NCBI RefSeq assembly: GCF_004571025.1
Contig: NZ_SPQT01000035.1
Span: 1 to 64,000, forward strand
Length of the DNA: 64,000 bases
Source of the DNA: Bradyrhizobium niftali
GTDB taxonomy: Bacteria > Pseudomonadota > Alphaproteobacteria > Rhizobiales > Xanthobacteraceae
Direction: 5' to 3'
Below the pieces are notes generated by a model. It was not told the origin of the DNA, did not search any database, and saw only the letters and a program-made list of their open reading frames with translations. Each line of letters begins with the position of its first letter. The stretch's first letter is position 1. Both the position numbers and the translations under genes were made by a program. Below, piece after piece: positions 25,789-36,099 of the stretch.

Positions 25789-26664
25789 TCAGACCTTCTT
25801 GCGGACGTGAAGGCCGAACAGGCCCTCGGGCTTGAGCAAGAGCACGGCGAGCAACACGATGTAGGGCGCGGCGTCCTTCCAGCCCTCGGCCAGATAGAAG
25901 CCGGCCATGCTCTCGATCACGCCGATCAGGACGCCGCCGACCACCGCGCCCGGGATCGAGCCGAAGCCGCCGAGGACAGCGGCGGGAAACGCCTTGAGGC
26001 CGAGCACGAGGCCGACATTGGAGTGGATGAAGGTGATCGGCGCCAGCAGCACGCCGGCGCAGGTCGCGACCGCCGCGCTGATCGCCCAGACGATCGACAC
26101 CACGCGCTTGACCGGAATGCCCATGTAATAGGCCGCCAGCATGTTCTCGGAACTGGCGCGCATCGCGGTGCCGAGCGTGGTCTTGTTGAAGAACAGCCAG
26201 AGCAGCGTGCACAGGATCATCGTCGCCGCGATCACCGAGAGCTTGTCATAGGCAAGCACCAGCGAGCCGATCCGGAGCACGCCCTGGCTGAACGGCGTCT
26301 CGATCTTCAGATCGTCGGTGCCCCAGATCATGCCGGCGATCGAGCGCAGGAAGTAGCCGAGCCCGATGGTCGCCATGATGATGGAGAATTGCGGATAGCC
26401 GAGGATCGGTCGCACCACCACGCGTTCGGCCAGCATGCCGAACAGTGCCATCGCGGCCACCGCACCGGCGAAGCCGATCCAGTAGTTGAGTCCCATCATG
26501 CCGATGAAGGTGAAGGCGAAGAAGCCGCCCAGCATCATCAGATCGCCCTGGGCGAAATTGACGACCTCGGTCGCCTTGTAGACCAGCACGAAGCCGAGCG
26601 CGATCAGGCCGTAGACGCAGCCGAGCGCAACACCGCTGACCAGCTGCTGAACGAAATCCAGCAT
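25789..26664 (-). CDS. livH: Liv-type ABC importer permease, LivH-like
   Basis: This inner-membrane permease of 291 residues starts MLDFVQQLVSGVALGCVYGL and has the LivH motif ALGFVLVYKATEVVNFAQGD near 22-41. It is the first gene of the minus-strand importer operon. GGAGG lies close upstream of ATG 26664. A sigma-70-like promoter (26776-26804) lies about 110 bases upstream. The family and role are clear. Confidence 0.93.
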   Translation of the reverse strand: MLDFVQQLVSGVALGCVYGLIALGFVLVYKATEVVNFAQGDLMMLGGFFAFTFIGMMGLNYWIGFAGAVAAMALFGMLAERVVVRPILGYPQFSIIMATIGLGYFLRSIAGMIWGTDDLKIETPFSQGVLRIGSLVLAYDKLSVIAATMILCTLLWLFFNKTTLGTAMRASSENMLAAYYMGIPVKRVVSIVWAISAAVATCAGVLLAPITFIHSNVGLVLGLKAFPAAVLGGFGSIPGAVVGGVLIGVIESMAGFYLAEGWKDAAPYIVLLAVLLLKPEGLFGLHVRKKV

Positions 26665-26775
26665 CGCCGCGCTTCCTCCTGACGCAACCGGCGGTTCTTC
26701 GATCGCCTCGTCGCATCTTGTGTCCAGTCGCTACGCAGTCGTTTCGCTGCGTTAGCGCCATTTGTCCCGGTGCCA

Positions 26776-26804
26776 ATTCAGCCTGAACCGCCAAGCGCTG
26801 TCAA
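26776..26804 (-). promoter_or_regulatory. Sigma-70-like promoter for the Liv-type operon
   Basis: The minus strand has a perfect TTGACA -35 box at 26804-26799, a 17-base spacer, and CTGAAT as a weak -10 box at 26781-26776. A start near 26769 would give a leader of about 105 bases before ATG 26664. The -10 matches only half the consensus, as is common in GC-rich alphaproteobacteria. The divergent ABC ATPase gene begins at 26836, so its own promoter must overlap this gap. Confidence 0.4.
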
Positions 26805-26835
26805 CAAACGGTGACTTGCCTTTAGTCCAAGACGG

Positions 26836-27671
<836 letters not shown>

Positions 27672-27675
<4 letters not shown>

Positions 27676-29198
27676 GCTCGGCGACTGCGCTGTCCTGGTT
27701 TGCCCGCCACGAGCTCCGGCTCGCCTGGCGCGAATGGCTCGCCGTGATGACCGGCGGCCGGCGCAAGCGGACGCGCGCCGCCGTTATCGGCCTGCTTCTC
27801 TTCGCAGCGCTCCTGCACGTGCCGGCCTGGGCCGTGATCGGCCACCTCGCCGACCTGCAACTGCCGCTCGACAAATCCTCGCTGATCGTGATCACGGCGA
27901 CGATCTTTCTGGCCTGGACCTTGATGCTGTCGCAGGCGATCGAATCGGTGACGCGGGTGTTTTATGCCCGCGCCGATCTCGATCTGATCATGTCCTCGCC
28001 GGCGACGCTGGCGAACCTGTTCTCGGTGCGCATCGCCGCAATCGCGCTCGCCGTCACGGTGCTGGCGCTGTTGTTCTCGACACCCTTCATCGACGTGCTG
28101 GTGATCGGCGGCGGACCGCGCTGGCTTGCGGCGTTCGGCGTCGTCGTCGCGATGGGCCTGTCGGCCGCGGCGATCGCGATCGCCGTCACCATCCTGCTGT
28201 TCCGCCTGATCGGCCCGGCGCGGACGCGCTTCGTGGCGCAGATCCTCGCCGCCATCATCGGCGCCGGCTTCGTGATCGCGCTCCAGGTCGCCGCGATCAT
28301 GTCCTATGGCACGCTGTCGCGCATCACCATCCTGACCTCAGGCAGCTTTGCCGAGCACGCCCCCGACCTCGACAGTATCTGGTGGTGGCCGGCGCGGGCA
28401 GTGATGGGTGACAGCGAGGCACTGCTGCTGCTTCTCGCGCTCGGGCTGGTGCTGCTGGGCAGCGTCATGGCGATCTTCTCGGGCCGCTTTGCCGACACCG
28501 CGATCGACGCAGCGGCTTACGGCACATCCGGCCGCCGACGCGCGAAGCAGCGGCCGTTCCGCGGCGGATCGCGGCAGCAGGCGCTGCGCCGCAAGGAATT
28601 TTCGCTGCTCTGGCGCGATCCCTGGCTGATCTCGCAGACCCTGATGCAGCTGCTCTATCTGGTGCCGCCGGCGCTGCTGCTCTGGCGCAGCTTCGCCGAC
28701 AGCTCTGCCGCACTGACGCTGATCACGCCCGTGATCGTGATGGCGGCGGGACAGCTCGCCGGCGGGCTGGCCTGGCTGACGATCTCGGGCGAGGACGCCC
28801 CCGACCTGGTCGCGAGCGCGCCGCTGACGCCGTCCAGCGTCATCCGCGCCAAGATCGAGGTGGTGCTGATCGCGATCGCGGTCATCTTCTGCCCGCTGGT
28901 CGCGGCGCTGGCATTTGCCTCGCCGATCCAGGCTGCGGTCAGTGCCGGTGCGATTATCATCGGCGCGGCCTCCGCGACCGCGATCCAGCTCTGGTTCCGG
29001 GTACAGGCCCGGCGCAGCCAATTCCGCCGCCGCCAGACCTCCTCGCGGCTTGCGACCTTCGCCGAAGCCTTCTCCTCGATCGGGTGGGCCGCGACCGCCG
29101 CGCTGCTGCTCGCGATGCCCCTCGCCGGCCTCGTCAGCGGCCTGATCACCGCGAGCCTCGTCGCCATCACCTGGAAATTCAGCCCGCGGCGGGAGTGA
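27672..29198 (+). CDS. ABC-2-like integral membrane partner of the ATPase
   Basis: This 508-residue inner-membrane protein has about twelve hydrophobic segments in two blocks, separated by a basic soluble loop at about 270-310 (GRRRAKQRPFRGGSRQQ). ATG 27672 lies inside the stop of the ATPase gene. The longer open frame upstream is a shadow of the ATPase. It should be the transmembrane half of the exporter. The sequence lacks clear landmarks of a known drug or lipid exporter, so no substrate is given. A lone in-operon ATPase/membrane pair with no periplasmic protein favours export. Confidence 0.85.
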
Positions 29199-29289
29199 GG
29201 GTGCGACACTGACGCGCTGTTGATCGCAGCCCATTGGCCTCGCGCTGCATTGCACGCTAGACTTTTCCCTGAAGTCATCGGGGACGGAT

Positions 29290-30105
29290 ATGTGGCGACT
29301 TGTTTCGGCGGCTCTGGCACTGTTCGGCGCGTTCCTCTCGCCTGCCCTCGCCCAGCAGCAGCCACAGCGCAGCGAATGCCTGGCGATGGCCAATGCCGCG
29401 CCGCGGGTCATGTCGGTCGCCTTCAGGCAGGCGACCGCAGCCGCGGAGGTCGAGATCACCTATGCCGGTCATTCCACCTACACCATCGACACGCCCGGCG
29501 GCTTGCGCATCGCGACCGACTATAGCGGCGCCTATCAGGTCGGCCGGCTGCCCGATGTGGCCACCATGAACCGGGCCCACAGCACCCACTACACGCTCTT
29601 CCCCGACAAGCGCATTCCCCACGTGCTGCATGGCTGGAGCGAGGACGGCAAGCCGGCCATCGTCTCTGAGCGCATCGGCGACACCTTCATCCGCAACGTC
29701 ACCACCGACATCCGCCGCTATTTCGGCGACGATGCCGGCACCGACATGATCCGCGACGGCAATTCGATCTTCATCTTCGAGGTCGCCGGCCTCTGCATCG
29801 GCCATCTCGGCCACCTTCACCACAAGCTCGACGACAGCCATTTCGCCCAGATCGGGCGGCTCGACATCGTGATGGTGCCGATCGATGGCACCTACACCAT
29901 GTCGCTGGACGGCATCTCCGAGATCACCAAACGGCTGCGCTCCTCTGTGGTGCTGCCGATGCACCGTTTCGCGACCCCGCTCGACGATTTCATGCGCCGG
30001 ATCGGCCAGCAGTTCGAGATCGACCGGCGCCTCGAGCGCTCGTTCCGGATGTCGCGCGACGCGCTGCCGTCGAAGCCGACGGTGATCATCCTCGACGGCG
30101 TCTGA
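29290..30105 (+). CDS. Exported metallo-beta-lactamase-fold protein with altered metal motif
   Basis: This 271-residue protein has a signal peptide (MWRLVSAALALFGAFLSPALA). The fold pattern is that of UlaG-like metallo-beta-lactamases: ITYAGHSTYTIDTPGGLRIATDY, then VPIDGTYTMS and VVLPMHRF. The usual HxHxDH metal motif is replaced by RAHSTHYT (His97, His100), while His172, His175, His177, Asp199 and His225 could still bind metal. It therefore may bind one metal or act on an unusual substrate. It stands alone 91 bases after the ABC exporter pair, with the DUF1579-like gene 65 bases downstream. Confidence 0.8.
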   Translation: MWRLVSAALALFGAFLSPALAQQQPQRSECLAMANAAPRVMSVAFRQATAAAEVEITYAGHSTYTIDTPGGLRIATDYSGAYQVGRLPDVATMNRAHSTHYTLFPDKRIPHVLHGWSEDGKPAIVSERIGDTFIRNVTTDIRRYFGDDAGTDMIRDGNSIFIFEVAGLCIGHLGHLHHKLDDSHFAQIGRLDIVMVPIDGTYTMSLDGISEITKRLRSSVVLPMHRFATPLDDFMRRIGQQFEIDRRLERSFRMSRDALPSKPTVIILDGV

Positions 30106-30170
30106 GGCGCAATTTTCTCCAAGCCGGCTGTCGCGCTTTGGTGCTGATCTTCCCGCAACAGGAGATCGAC

Positions 30171-30692
30171 ATGACCGACTTTGCGCGATTGTTGCACGCG
30201 GATGGACCAAACCCCGAGCACGCCGCAGCACTCCAGCTTTACGGCCGCTTTGTCGGGGACTGGGATGCCGAGATCACCGCCCGCGGCCCCGATGGAACGA
30301 AACACGTCGCCCCCGGCGAAATCCATTTCGGCTGGGTGCTCGAAGGACGCGCCGTCCAGGACGTCTGGATCATTCCCCGTCGCACCGGCAGCCCGGCCTT
30401 TCCGATCGCCGGCAACTGGTACGGCACGACGCTGCGGGTCTATGACCCCTCGATATCCGCGTGGCGGATCTCCTGGTTCGATCCCGGCCGCAGCGTGTTC
30501 CGCCAGCAGGTCGGCCGCCTACGTGGCGAAGACATCGTGCAGGAAGGCACGACCGAGTCCGGCGACCTGACGCGCTGGAGTTTTACGGAGATCGCCGACG
30601 ACGCCTTCCATTGGCTCGGCGAGGTCAAGCCGACTGCAGCGTCTGACTGGCGGCTGGTGGTCGATGTGAGGGCGAAGCGGCGCAAGGGCTGA
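30171..30692 (+). CDS. DUF1579-like small protein
   Basis: This 173-residue cytoplasmic protein has no leader. The pattern GRFVGDWDAE...GEIHFGWVLEGRAVQDVW and the many aromatic residues in beta-strand spacing recall DUF1579-type lipocalin-like folds that bind small ligands. ATG 30171 has GGAGATCGAC directly upstream; an upstream ATG at 30138 would add 11 residues. No enzymatic motif is visible. Function unknown. Confidence 0.7.
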   Translation: MTDFARLLHADGPNPEHAAALQLYGRFVGDWDAEITARGPDGTKHVAPGEIHFGWVLEGRAVQDVWIIPRRTGSPAFPIAGNWYGTTLRVYDPSISAWRISWFDPGRSVFRQQVGRLRGEDIVQEGTTESGDLTRWSFTEIADDAFHWLGEVKPTAASDWRLVVDVRAKRRKG

Positions 30693-30804
30693 CGACCGCG
30701 CCGTTGTGCTCGCGGTGAAGGGCGAGGTTGCGCGGCGCGCGCTGCTGGACGCAAGGACGAGATGCTAGGCTCCCGGCATAAAAACAAAACGGGAGCGAAC
30801 GCCG

Positions 30805-31857
30805 ATGGCTGCAAATGGTCTACCTGCCAACACGAGCGGGCTATTCGTGGAGCCGCGCGAGGACTGGCTCGCGCTGCATCAGGAGGAGATCATCGATCCC
30901 TCGCGGCCGATCGTCGATCCCCATCACCATCTCTGGAATCGCGGGCACCGCTACCTGATCGAGGAGATGGCGGCCGACATCGCCTCCGGCCACAACATCA
31001 TCGCCACCGTCTATGTCGACTGCCGCTCGATGTATCGCGCGCACGGGCCCGAGGCGTTCCGGCCCGTCGGCGAAGTCGAGTTCGCCAACGGCGTCGCCGC
31101 GATGAGCGCAAGCGGCGCCTACGGCACGGCCGCGATCTGCGCCGGCATCGTCAGCCATGCGAACCTGCTGCTGGGCGAGGCCGCCAGGCCGGTGCTGGAA
31201 GCCGAGATCGCGGCGGGCAACGGCCGTTTCCGCGGCATCCGGCATTCCTCCGCCTGGGACCAGGATCCCGTCGTCGCCGGCATGTATGCGCACCGGCCGA
31301 AGGGACTGTTGCAGGATCCGACCTTCCGCAAGGGCTTTGCCTGCCTGGCACCGCTGAACCTCAGCTTCGACGCCTGGCTGTTCCATCCGCAGATCGACGA
31401 GCTGACCGAGCTCGCGCGCGCCTTCCCCGACACCAGGATCGTGCTCGACCATTGCGGCGGCCCGGCCGGAGTCGGCCGCTTTGCCGGGCGGCGCGAGGAG
31501 GTGTTTGCGCAATGGCGCGCCTCGATCCGCGAGATCGCCAAATGCGAGAACATGGTGGTGAAGCTCGGCGGCCTCGCGATGTGCCTGCTCGGCTACGATT
31601 TCCATCTGCGCGAGAGGCCGCCGTCATCCCTGGAGATTGCCGCGGCCTGGCGGCCTTATATCGAGACCTGCATCGAGGCGTTCGGCGCAAGACGCGCGAT
31701 GTTCGAGAGCAATTTCCCGCCGGACAAGGGCCAGTGCAGCTACCAGGTGATCTTCAACGCCTTCAAGCGCATCGCGGCGCCTCTGAGCGAGGACGAGAAG
31801 ACGGCGCTATTCTCGCAGACCGCGATCGATGTCTACCGGCTCGACTTGCCGTCATGA
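30805..31857 (+). CDS. Amidohydrolase-family (amidohydrolase 2) TIM-barrel hydrolase
   Basis: This 350-residue cytoplasmic enzyme has the metal motif DPHHHLW with His40 and His42. It also has VLDHCGGP and a late FESNFPPDK segment where related lactonases and decarboxylases carry their last metal-side residue. The family hydrolyses lactones or amides, or decarboxylates aromatic acids such as PDC-type ring-cleavage products. ATG 30805 follows an AAACGGGAGCGAACGCC ribosome region (GGGAG). A 13-base duplication spans its stop codon (31846-31858 and 31864-31876). The neighbours give no pathway, so the substrate is open. Confidence 0.87.
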   Translation: MAANGLPANTSGLFVEPREDWLALHQEEIIDPSRPIVDPHHHLWNRGHRYLIEEMAADIASGHNIIATVYVDCRSMYRAHGPEAFRPVGEVEFANGVAAMSASGAYGTAAICAGIVSHANLLLGEAARPVLEAEIAAGNGRFRGIRHSSAWDQDPVVAGMYAHRPKGLLQDPTFRKGFACLAPLNLSFDAWLFHPQIDELTELARAFPDTRIVLDHCGGPAGVGRFAGRREEVFAQWRASIREIAKCENMVVKLGGLAMCLLGYDFHLRERPPSSLEIAAAWRPYIETCIEAFGARRAMFESNFPPDKGQCSYQVIFNAFKRIAAPLSEDEKTALFSQTAIDVYRLDLPS

Positions 31858-31878
31858 CAAGATTTGCCGTCATGACGA

Positions 31879-31914
31879 GAAGAGGGGCCGGGATGTTGAT
31901 CCCGACCCCTCTTC
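31879..31914. terminator. Hairpin between convergent genes
   Basis: Arms of 16 bases (GAAGAGGGGCCGGGAT and ATCCCGACCCCTCTTC, one mismatch) surround a GTTG loop. It sits between the amidohydrolase gene ending at 31857 and the cupin gene whose stop is at 31964 on the other strand. No T-run follows on either side, so termination is likely but not of the textbook type. Confidence 0.55.
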
Positions 31915-31963
31915 GTCGTGGCCGCTGGGAAGCGTCCTTGAAACGTTGTTGTCCGGGCAGGCG

Positions 31964-32419
31964 CTAGCCGGCACCCATCAGCGAGGCGGGACGGCGCTCG
32001 CCGGTGGAGACGAACATCCGCTTGAGCTTGTTGACGACGCGGATCAGGAAGCCGATCATGACGGGATTGGTCTTGCGGCAGAAGGCGATCTTCTTGACGT
32101 GGCCTTCGACATGCCATTTGGCATGCGCGCCGTCGCGGAAGAAGATGACGTCGCCGGGGCCGTAGCGCTTCGGCGGCATGCCGTCGCTTTCGAGCACGAT
32201 CGATCCTTCCATGATCATGATCGTCTCGTCGATGTCGTAGTACCAGTTGAAGCGCCCTTCGGTGCAGGACCAGATGATGGTCGAGGCGGTACCGTCCGCG
32301 CTGGTGGACAGGATGTGCGAGCGCGACACCGGATTGCCCTCGATGATCCAGGACGGCTCGATCGGCCGCAGCTCGAGATCCACATTGCAACTGCCGATTT
32401 CAATCATTGCGCGCGACAT
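31964..32419 (-). CDS. Single-domain cupin protein
   Basis: This 151-residue protein has one cupin beta-barrel: a first motif around WYYDIDETIMIMEGS and a second at GDVIFFRDGAHAKWHVEGHVKKIAF. Histidines and a glutamate (or their replacements) in these motifs usually hold a metal. The protein has no leader. ATG 32419 is the only good start. It has no operon partner, and its function cannot be narrowed further. Possible roles include a sugar- or ectoine-related enzyme or a small-molecule sensor. Confidence 0.78.
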   Translation of the reverse strand: MSRAMIEIGSCNVDLELRPIEPSWIIEGNPVSRSHILSTSADGTASTIIWSCTEGRFNWYYDIDETIMIMEGSIVLESDGMPPKRYGPGDVIFFRDGAHAKWHVEGHVKKIAFCRKTNPVMIGFLIRVVNKLKRMFVSTGERRPASLMGAG

Positions 32420-32656
32420 CTGTTTCCTCAGGGAATAAAATAGGTTTGGCCCCGTTCAGGGCCAGGATTGTTTCCAATGATGTTGGCAACGCTAGTGATC
32501 GGCTTTTAATTCTTTCTTACGCAGGCCTCGACAATCAGCCGCAAGTTGCATGTGCGACGCAGCTAACGCCGGGATTCCCCTGCAAATTCGCGCACATGAA
32601 CCCATCTTTTCCAGGGTGCGACAAAATGCGCGAAATGACTGAAAGGAGCCGTGCCG

Positions 32657-33211
32657 ATGCCCCTCACGCCCGAGGTTCTGACAGCCAACAGCCAAGTCGT
32701 GGCCCGGCTCGGGGGCCTTGATATCTCCTTCACGCCGGACGAGGAGCCCTGGTTTACCGTCGACGGCATCGAAAGCCCCCGGCAGATCGGCAGTGACGGC
32801 TCCGGCGGCACGTTCGTGCTGCTGCCGTCGCAGAATGTGCTCTACGCGTCATCGGAGGGCCGCGCAGGAATTATCGCTGCTACGTTCGAGGCCTTCATCC
32901 AGCTCGTCGTCGCCCGCCCCTACTGGCTCGACGTCCTCAAATTCTCTGCGGGCGGCGACCTCGCGGAGATGCGGCGCGCGGCGGACGCGCTGGAGGCGAC
33001 CCTCGACGACGAGGACGAGGTCAACGAGGCCCGCGAGCAAATCCGCAAGGCCCTCGTTCTGCCCGAGTCGGACGATCCGGTCGATGCGCTCTACGAGGCG
33101 GTGGCTGCTTCCGATGCCATCGTGCGAGCCACCGACGGCAGCCCGTTCACGACGCTGTTCAACCGATTCAGCATCGACAACAACCCGATGCTGCGCAACG
33201 CGGCGGCGTGA
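32657..33211 (+). CDS. Unrecognised acidic protein
   Basis: This 184-residue acidic protein starts at ATG 32657, with AAGGAG 8 bases upstream; a GTG two codons earlier is less likely. The N-terminal half looks beta-rich (ISFTPDEEPWFTVDGIE; GGTFVLLPSQNVLYASSEG). The C-terminal half is helical and highly charged (LEATLDDEDEVNEAREQIRK). The layout resembles SMI1/KNR4-like or immunity-type proteins, but I cannot assign it. No toxin or secretion gene lies next to it. Confidence 0.65.
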   Translation: MPLTPEVLTANSQVVARLGGLDISFTPDEEPWFTVDGIESPRQIGSDGSGGTFVLLPSQNVLYASSEGRAGIIAATFEAFIQLVVARPYWLDVLKFSAGGDLAEMRRAADALEATLDDEDEVNEAREQIRKALVLPESDDPVDALYEAVAASDAIVRATDGSPFTTLFNRFSIDNNPMLRNAAA

Positions 33212-33245
33212 AAAGGCTTTGAGGGTACGTGCCCGGCCTTCATGG

Positions 33246-33348
33246 TTCGAGACGCGCCGTAAGGCGGCGCTCCTCATCATGAGGGTCTAGAACCTCGCCG
33301 CGATTTCGGTCAGGCTCTGAGGAGCCCGCCGGCGGCGGGCGTCTCGAA
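33246..33348. repeat. Intergenic palindromic repeat, family D
   Basis: Perfect 10-base outer arms TTCGAGACGC (33246-33255) and GCGTCTCGAA (33339-33348) enclose inner hairpins, including a GCGCCGTAAGGCGGCGC stem and CCCGCCGGCGGCGGG. It fills the gap between two convergent genes. Only one copy is in this window, but elements of this form are common between genes in related genomes, from general knowledge. Confidence 0.7.
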
Positions 33349-33367
33349 GGATGGACCGCAAGACGCC

Positions 33368-34624
33368 TTACTTCACCCACTCGCCCTTGCGGAACACCGG
33401 CACCTTGCTGCCGTCGGTGAGGATGCCGTCGATGTCGGTCTCGGCCGAGCCGATCATCCAGTCGATATGGATCAGGCTTTGGTTGCCGCCTTGCGCGGCG
33501 ATCTGCTGCGGCGTGAGCTGGGCGCCGTTGACGAAGCATTTCGAGTAGCACTGGCCGAGCGCGATGTGCGAGGCCGCGTTCTCGTCGAACAGCGTGTTGT
33601 AGAACAACAGCCCGCTCTGCGAGATCGGCGAGGAATGCGGCACCAGCGCCACCTCGCCGAGACGACGCGCGCCCTCGTCGGTGTCGAGCACCTTGTTCAG
33701 CACTTCGGCACCGCGCGACGCCTTCGCGTCGACGATCCTGCCGTCCTCGAAGCGCACCGCGATGTTGTCGATCAGCGTGCCCTGGTAGGACAGCGGCTTC
33801 GAGCTCACGACATGACCATAGACGCGACGGCAATGCGGCGTGGTGAAGACCTCTTCGGTCGGGATGTTGGCGTTGCAGCTGATACCGTTCTTGGACAGGG
33901 AGGCGCCGCCCTCCCATTCATGGCCGTCGGCAAGCCCGATGGTGAGGTCGGTGCCCGGGCCTGAGTACTGCAACGCGCGGAAACGCTGGCCGTTGAGCCA
34001 GTTCGTGCGCTCACGCAGCACCGCATTGTGGCTCGCCCAATTGGCCATCGCGTCCTCGCGATCGACGCGGGAAGCCGCAAAGATCGCATCCGCGAGCTTG
34101 CCGATCGCGACGTCCTCGGGATCGCCAGGGAACACCTGCTTGGCCCAGGACGGGCTCGGATAGGCGATGATGTTCCAGTTGGTGTCGAAATTGACGATCT
34201 TTTCCAGAGCCGGCTGATAGGCCATCGAGTTGGCCTTGCTGGCGCGCGCCACCTTGGACGGATCTTCGCCCGACAGCAGCATCGGATTGTCGCCGACGAT
34301 GGCGAGCCGCGCGGTGTTGTCGGAGAATGCCTTGGCCATGCCTTCATAGAGCCAGCCGGCGGCGCGATCGAAACTGTTGTCGTGACCATGGCGGTAACGC
34401 GCCAGCGTAATCTCCTCGTCCGACAGGATGGGCGTCACGATACCGGCGCCGGCCTTGTAGGCATGCACGGCGATCCGCCGCACCAGCGGCAGCGCAATCG
34501 CGGGCGCCGTCAGGAGCAGATCCTGTCCCGGCCGCAAGCCCAGGCCCACCTTCACCGCCACCTCGGCCAGCCGGTCGAGTTTCGCAGGATCGATGGGAGT
34601 GGAGGTGATGCGTTGATCGGTCAT
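33368..34624 (-). CDS. M29-family metalloaminopeptidase
   Basis: This 418-residue protein resembles AmpS/PepS/aminopeptidase T, which remove N-terminal residues using two metal ions. Family landmarks include EEVFTTPHCRRVYGHV, AALVPHSSPIS-like VALVPHSSPIS, ASHIALGQCYSKC and SLIHIDWMIGSAE near the C terminus. It has no leader, so it acts in the cytoplasm. A single gene on the minus strand between a repeat and the lyase gene. Enzyme family is firm; the natural peptide is unknown. Confidence 0.9.
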   Translation of the reverse strand: MTDQRITSTPIDPAKLDRLAEVAVKVGLGLRPGQDLLLTAPAIALPLVRRIAVHAYKAGAGIVTPILSDEEITLARYRHGHDNSFDRAAGWLYEGMAKAFSDNTARLAIVGDNPMLLSGEDPSKVARASKANSMAYQPALEKIVNFDTNWNIIAYPSPSWAKQVFPGDPEDVAIGKLADAIFAASRVDREDAMANWASHNAVLRERTNWLNGQRFRALQYSGPGTDLTIGLADGHEWEGGASLSKNGISCNANIPTEEVFTTPHCRRVYGHVVSSKPLSYQGTLIDNIAVRFEDGRIVDAKASRGAEVLNKVLDTDEGARRLGEVALVPHSSPISQSGLLFYNTLFDENAASHIALGQCYSKCFVNGAQLTPQQIAAQGGNQSLIHIDWMIGSAETDIDGILTDGSKVPVFRKGEWVK

Positions 34625-34737
34625 GCCGGGTCCTCTGCCGAAAGTCTCTCGCTCAATCTAAGTCTAGCATCGCTAGACACAAGTATACGAGCGTATTGGG
34701 GGCGACGAAAGATACGCAGTTTCACGCATCTTGGTTT

Positions 34738-36099
34738 TCAACGCGTTGCCGATTTCAGCACCCGGTCGACCATGGCGGGAGCAAGGCCGAGGTAATTTTT
34801 CGGTGAAGTGAGCGCATCGATCGTGGCGCGGTCGATCCTGGCAGAGACGCGCGAGTCGGACGAGAGCGCGTCCGCCAGCGTCAAACCTTTCTCGTTGGCG
34901 AGCCGGCAGGCGTCATAGACCACGTCATGCGCCTCCTGCCGCCCGATCTGCGGCGCGAGCCCCATCATGACTGCTTCGGCCACAATCAGGCCCCGGCTGA
35001 TGGCGAGATTGTCGTTCATCTTCGCCTCGTCCACGATGAGGCCCGCGAGCGCGAACTTCGCCTGGTGCAGCGCCCCGGCGGTCAGCACGAAGCTTTCGGG
35101 GATCGCCATCCATTCGGCGTGCCAGGGGCCGGTGGCGCGCTCGAAATCCTGCACCATCGCATCCAGCATCAGGCCCGCATGCTGGCGCACCGCCTTGGAC
35201 GCCGCCAGCATCAGTTCCGAGGAGATCGGGTTGCGCTTCTGCGGCATGGTCGAGGAGGCGCCGCGGCCCTTGACGAAGGGCTCGTAGACCTCGGCGAACT
35301 CGGTCGAGGCCATGATCATGATGTCGAGCGCGATCTTGCCGAGCGAGCCGGTGACGAGCGCAAGGAAGTTCACGGCCTCGGCAAAGCCGTCGCGCGCGAC
35401 ATGCCAGGTCGAAGCGGGGACGCCGAGCTTCAGCTCGGTGCAGAGCGCCTCCTGCACCTCAAAGCCTTTGTCGCCGAGCGAGGCCAGCGTGCCGGCGGCG
35501 CCGGCGAACTGGCCGACCAGCACGCGCGGCTTCAATTGCGCCAGACGCTCGGCGTGACGGTCGAACATCGCGAGCCAGATCGCGGTCTTGTAGCCGAAGG
35601 TCACCGGCAGTGCCTGCTGGAGGTGGGTGCGCCCCGCCATTGGCGTGTCGCGATGGCGCTTCGAGAGATCGGCGAGGATCTTTCGGAGCTCCGCAATATC
35701 GCGCTCGACGATCTCGAGGGCAGCACGCAATTGCAGCACCACGGCGGTGTCCATGATGTCCTGCGTGGTCGCGCCCCAATGCACGTAGCGGCCGGCATCA
35801 CCGCATTGCTTCACCATCTGGTGCACCAAGGGCAGGATCGGATAGCCGACGATGTCGGTCTCCTGCCGCAACAGGTCGAAATCGAACGCGGCGACGTCGG
35901 TCCGCGCCGCGATCTGGTCGGCGGCATCCTGCGGGATCACGCCGCATTTGGCCTCCGCCTTCGCCAGCGCCACCTCGACCTCGGCATAGCGCGCAACCAG
36001 TGCGACATCGGAAAACACCTCGCGCATCTCAGGCGTGCCGAAGGCGTCACGGAACAGCATGGAGTCGAGCACGGTGGTCGAGGCGTGAAAAGCGGGCAT
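34738..36099 (-). CDS. Adenylosuccinate lyase/carboxymuconate cycloisomerase-family lyase
   Basis: This 453-residue member of the fumarase/aspartase superfamily catalyses elimination or lactonisation with an active-site serine. The signature loop GRGASSTMPQKRNP is present, with the catalytic serine in the SS pair. Other landmarks are the conserved HWGATTQDIMDT and GRTHLQQALPVTFGYK. Length and the N-terminal DAFGTPEMREVFSD pattern are closest to 3-carboxy-cis,cis-muconate cycloisomerase, about 450 residues. No other protocatechuate genes are close, so I do not use pcaB. A second purine-pathway purB is less likely. Confidence 0.86.
   Translation of the reverse strand: MPAFHASTTVLDSMLFRDAFGTPEMREVFSDVALVARYAEVEVALAKAEAKCGVIPQDAADQIAARTDVAAFDFDLLRQETDIVGYPILPLVHQMVKQCGDAGRYVHWGATTQDIMDTAVVLQLRAALEIVERDIAELRKILADLSKRHRDTPMAGRTHLQQALPVTFGYKTAIWLAMFDRHAERLAQLKPRVLVGQFAGAAGTLASLGDKGFEVQEALCTELKLGVPASTWHVARDGFAEAVNFLALVTGSLGKIALDIMIMASTEFAEVYEPFVKGRGASSTMPQKRNPISSELMLAASKAVRQHAGLMLDAMVQDFERATGPWHAEWMAIPESFVLTAGALHQAKFALAGLIVDEAKMNDNLAISRGLIVAEAVMMGLAPQIGRQEAHDVVYDACRLANEKGLTLADALSSDSRVSARIDRATIDALTSPKNYLGLAPAMVDRVLKSATR

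Noticed and set aside
34738..36099. Calling the lyase pcaB
   Set aside because: The family fits, but no protocatechuate pathway genes are present and superfamily members are easily confused.
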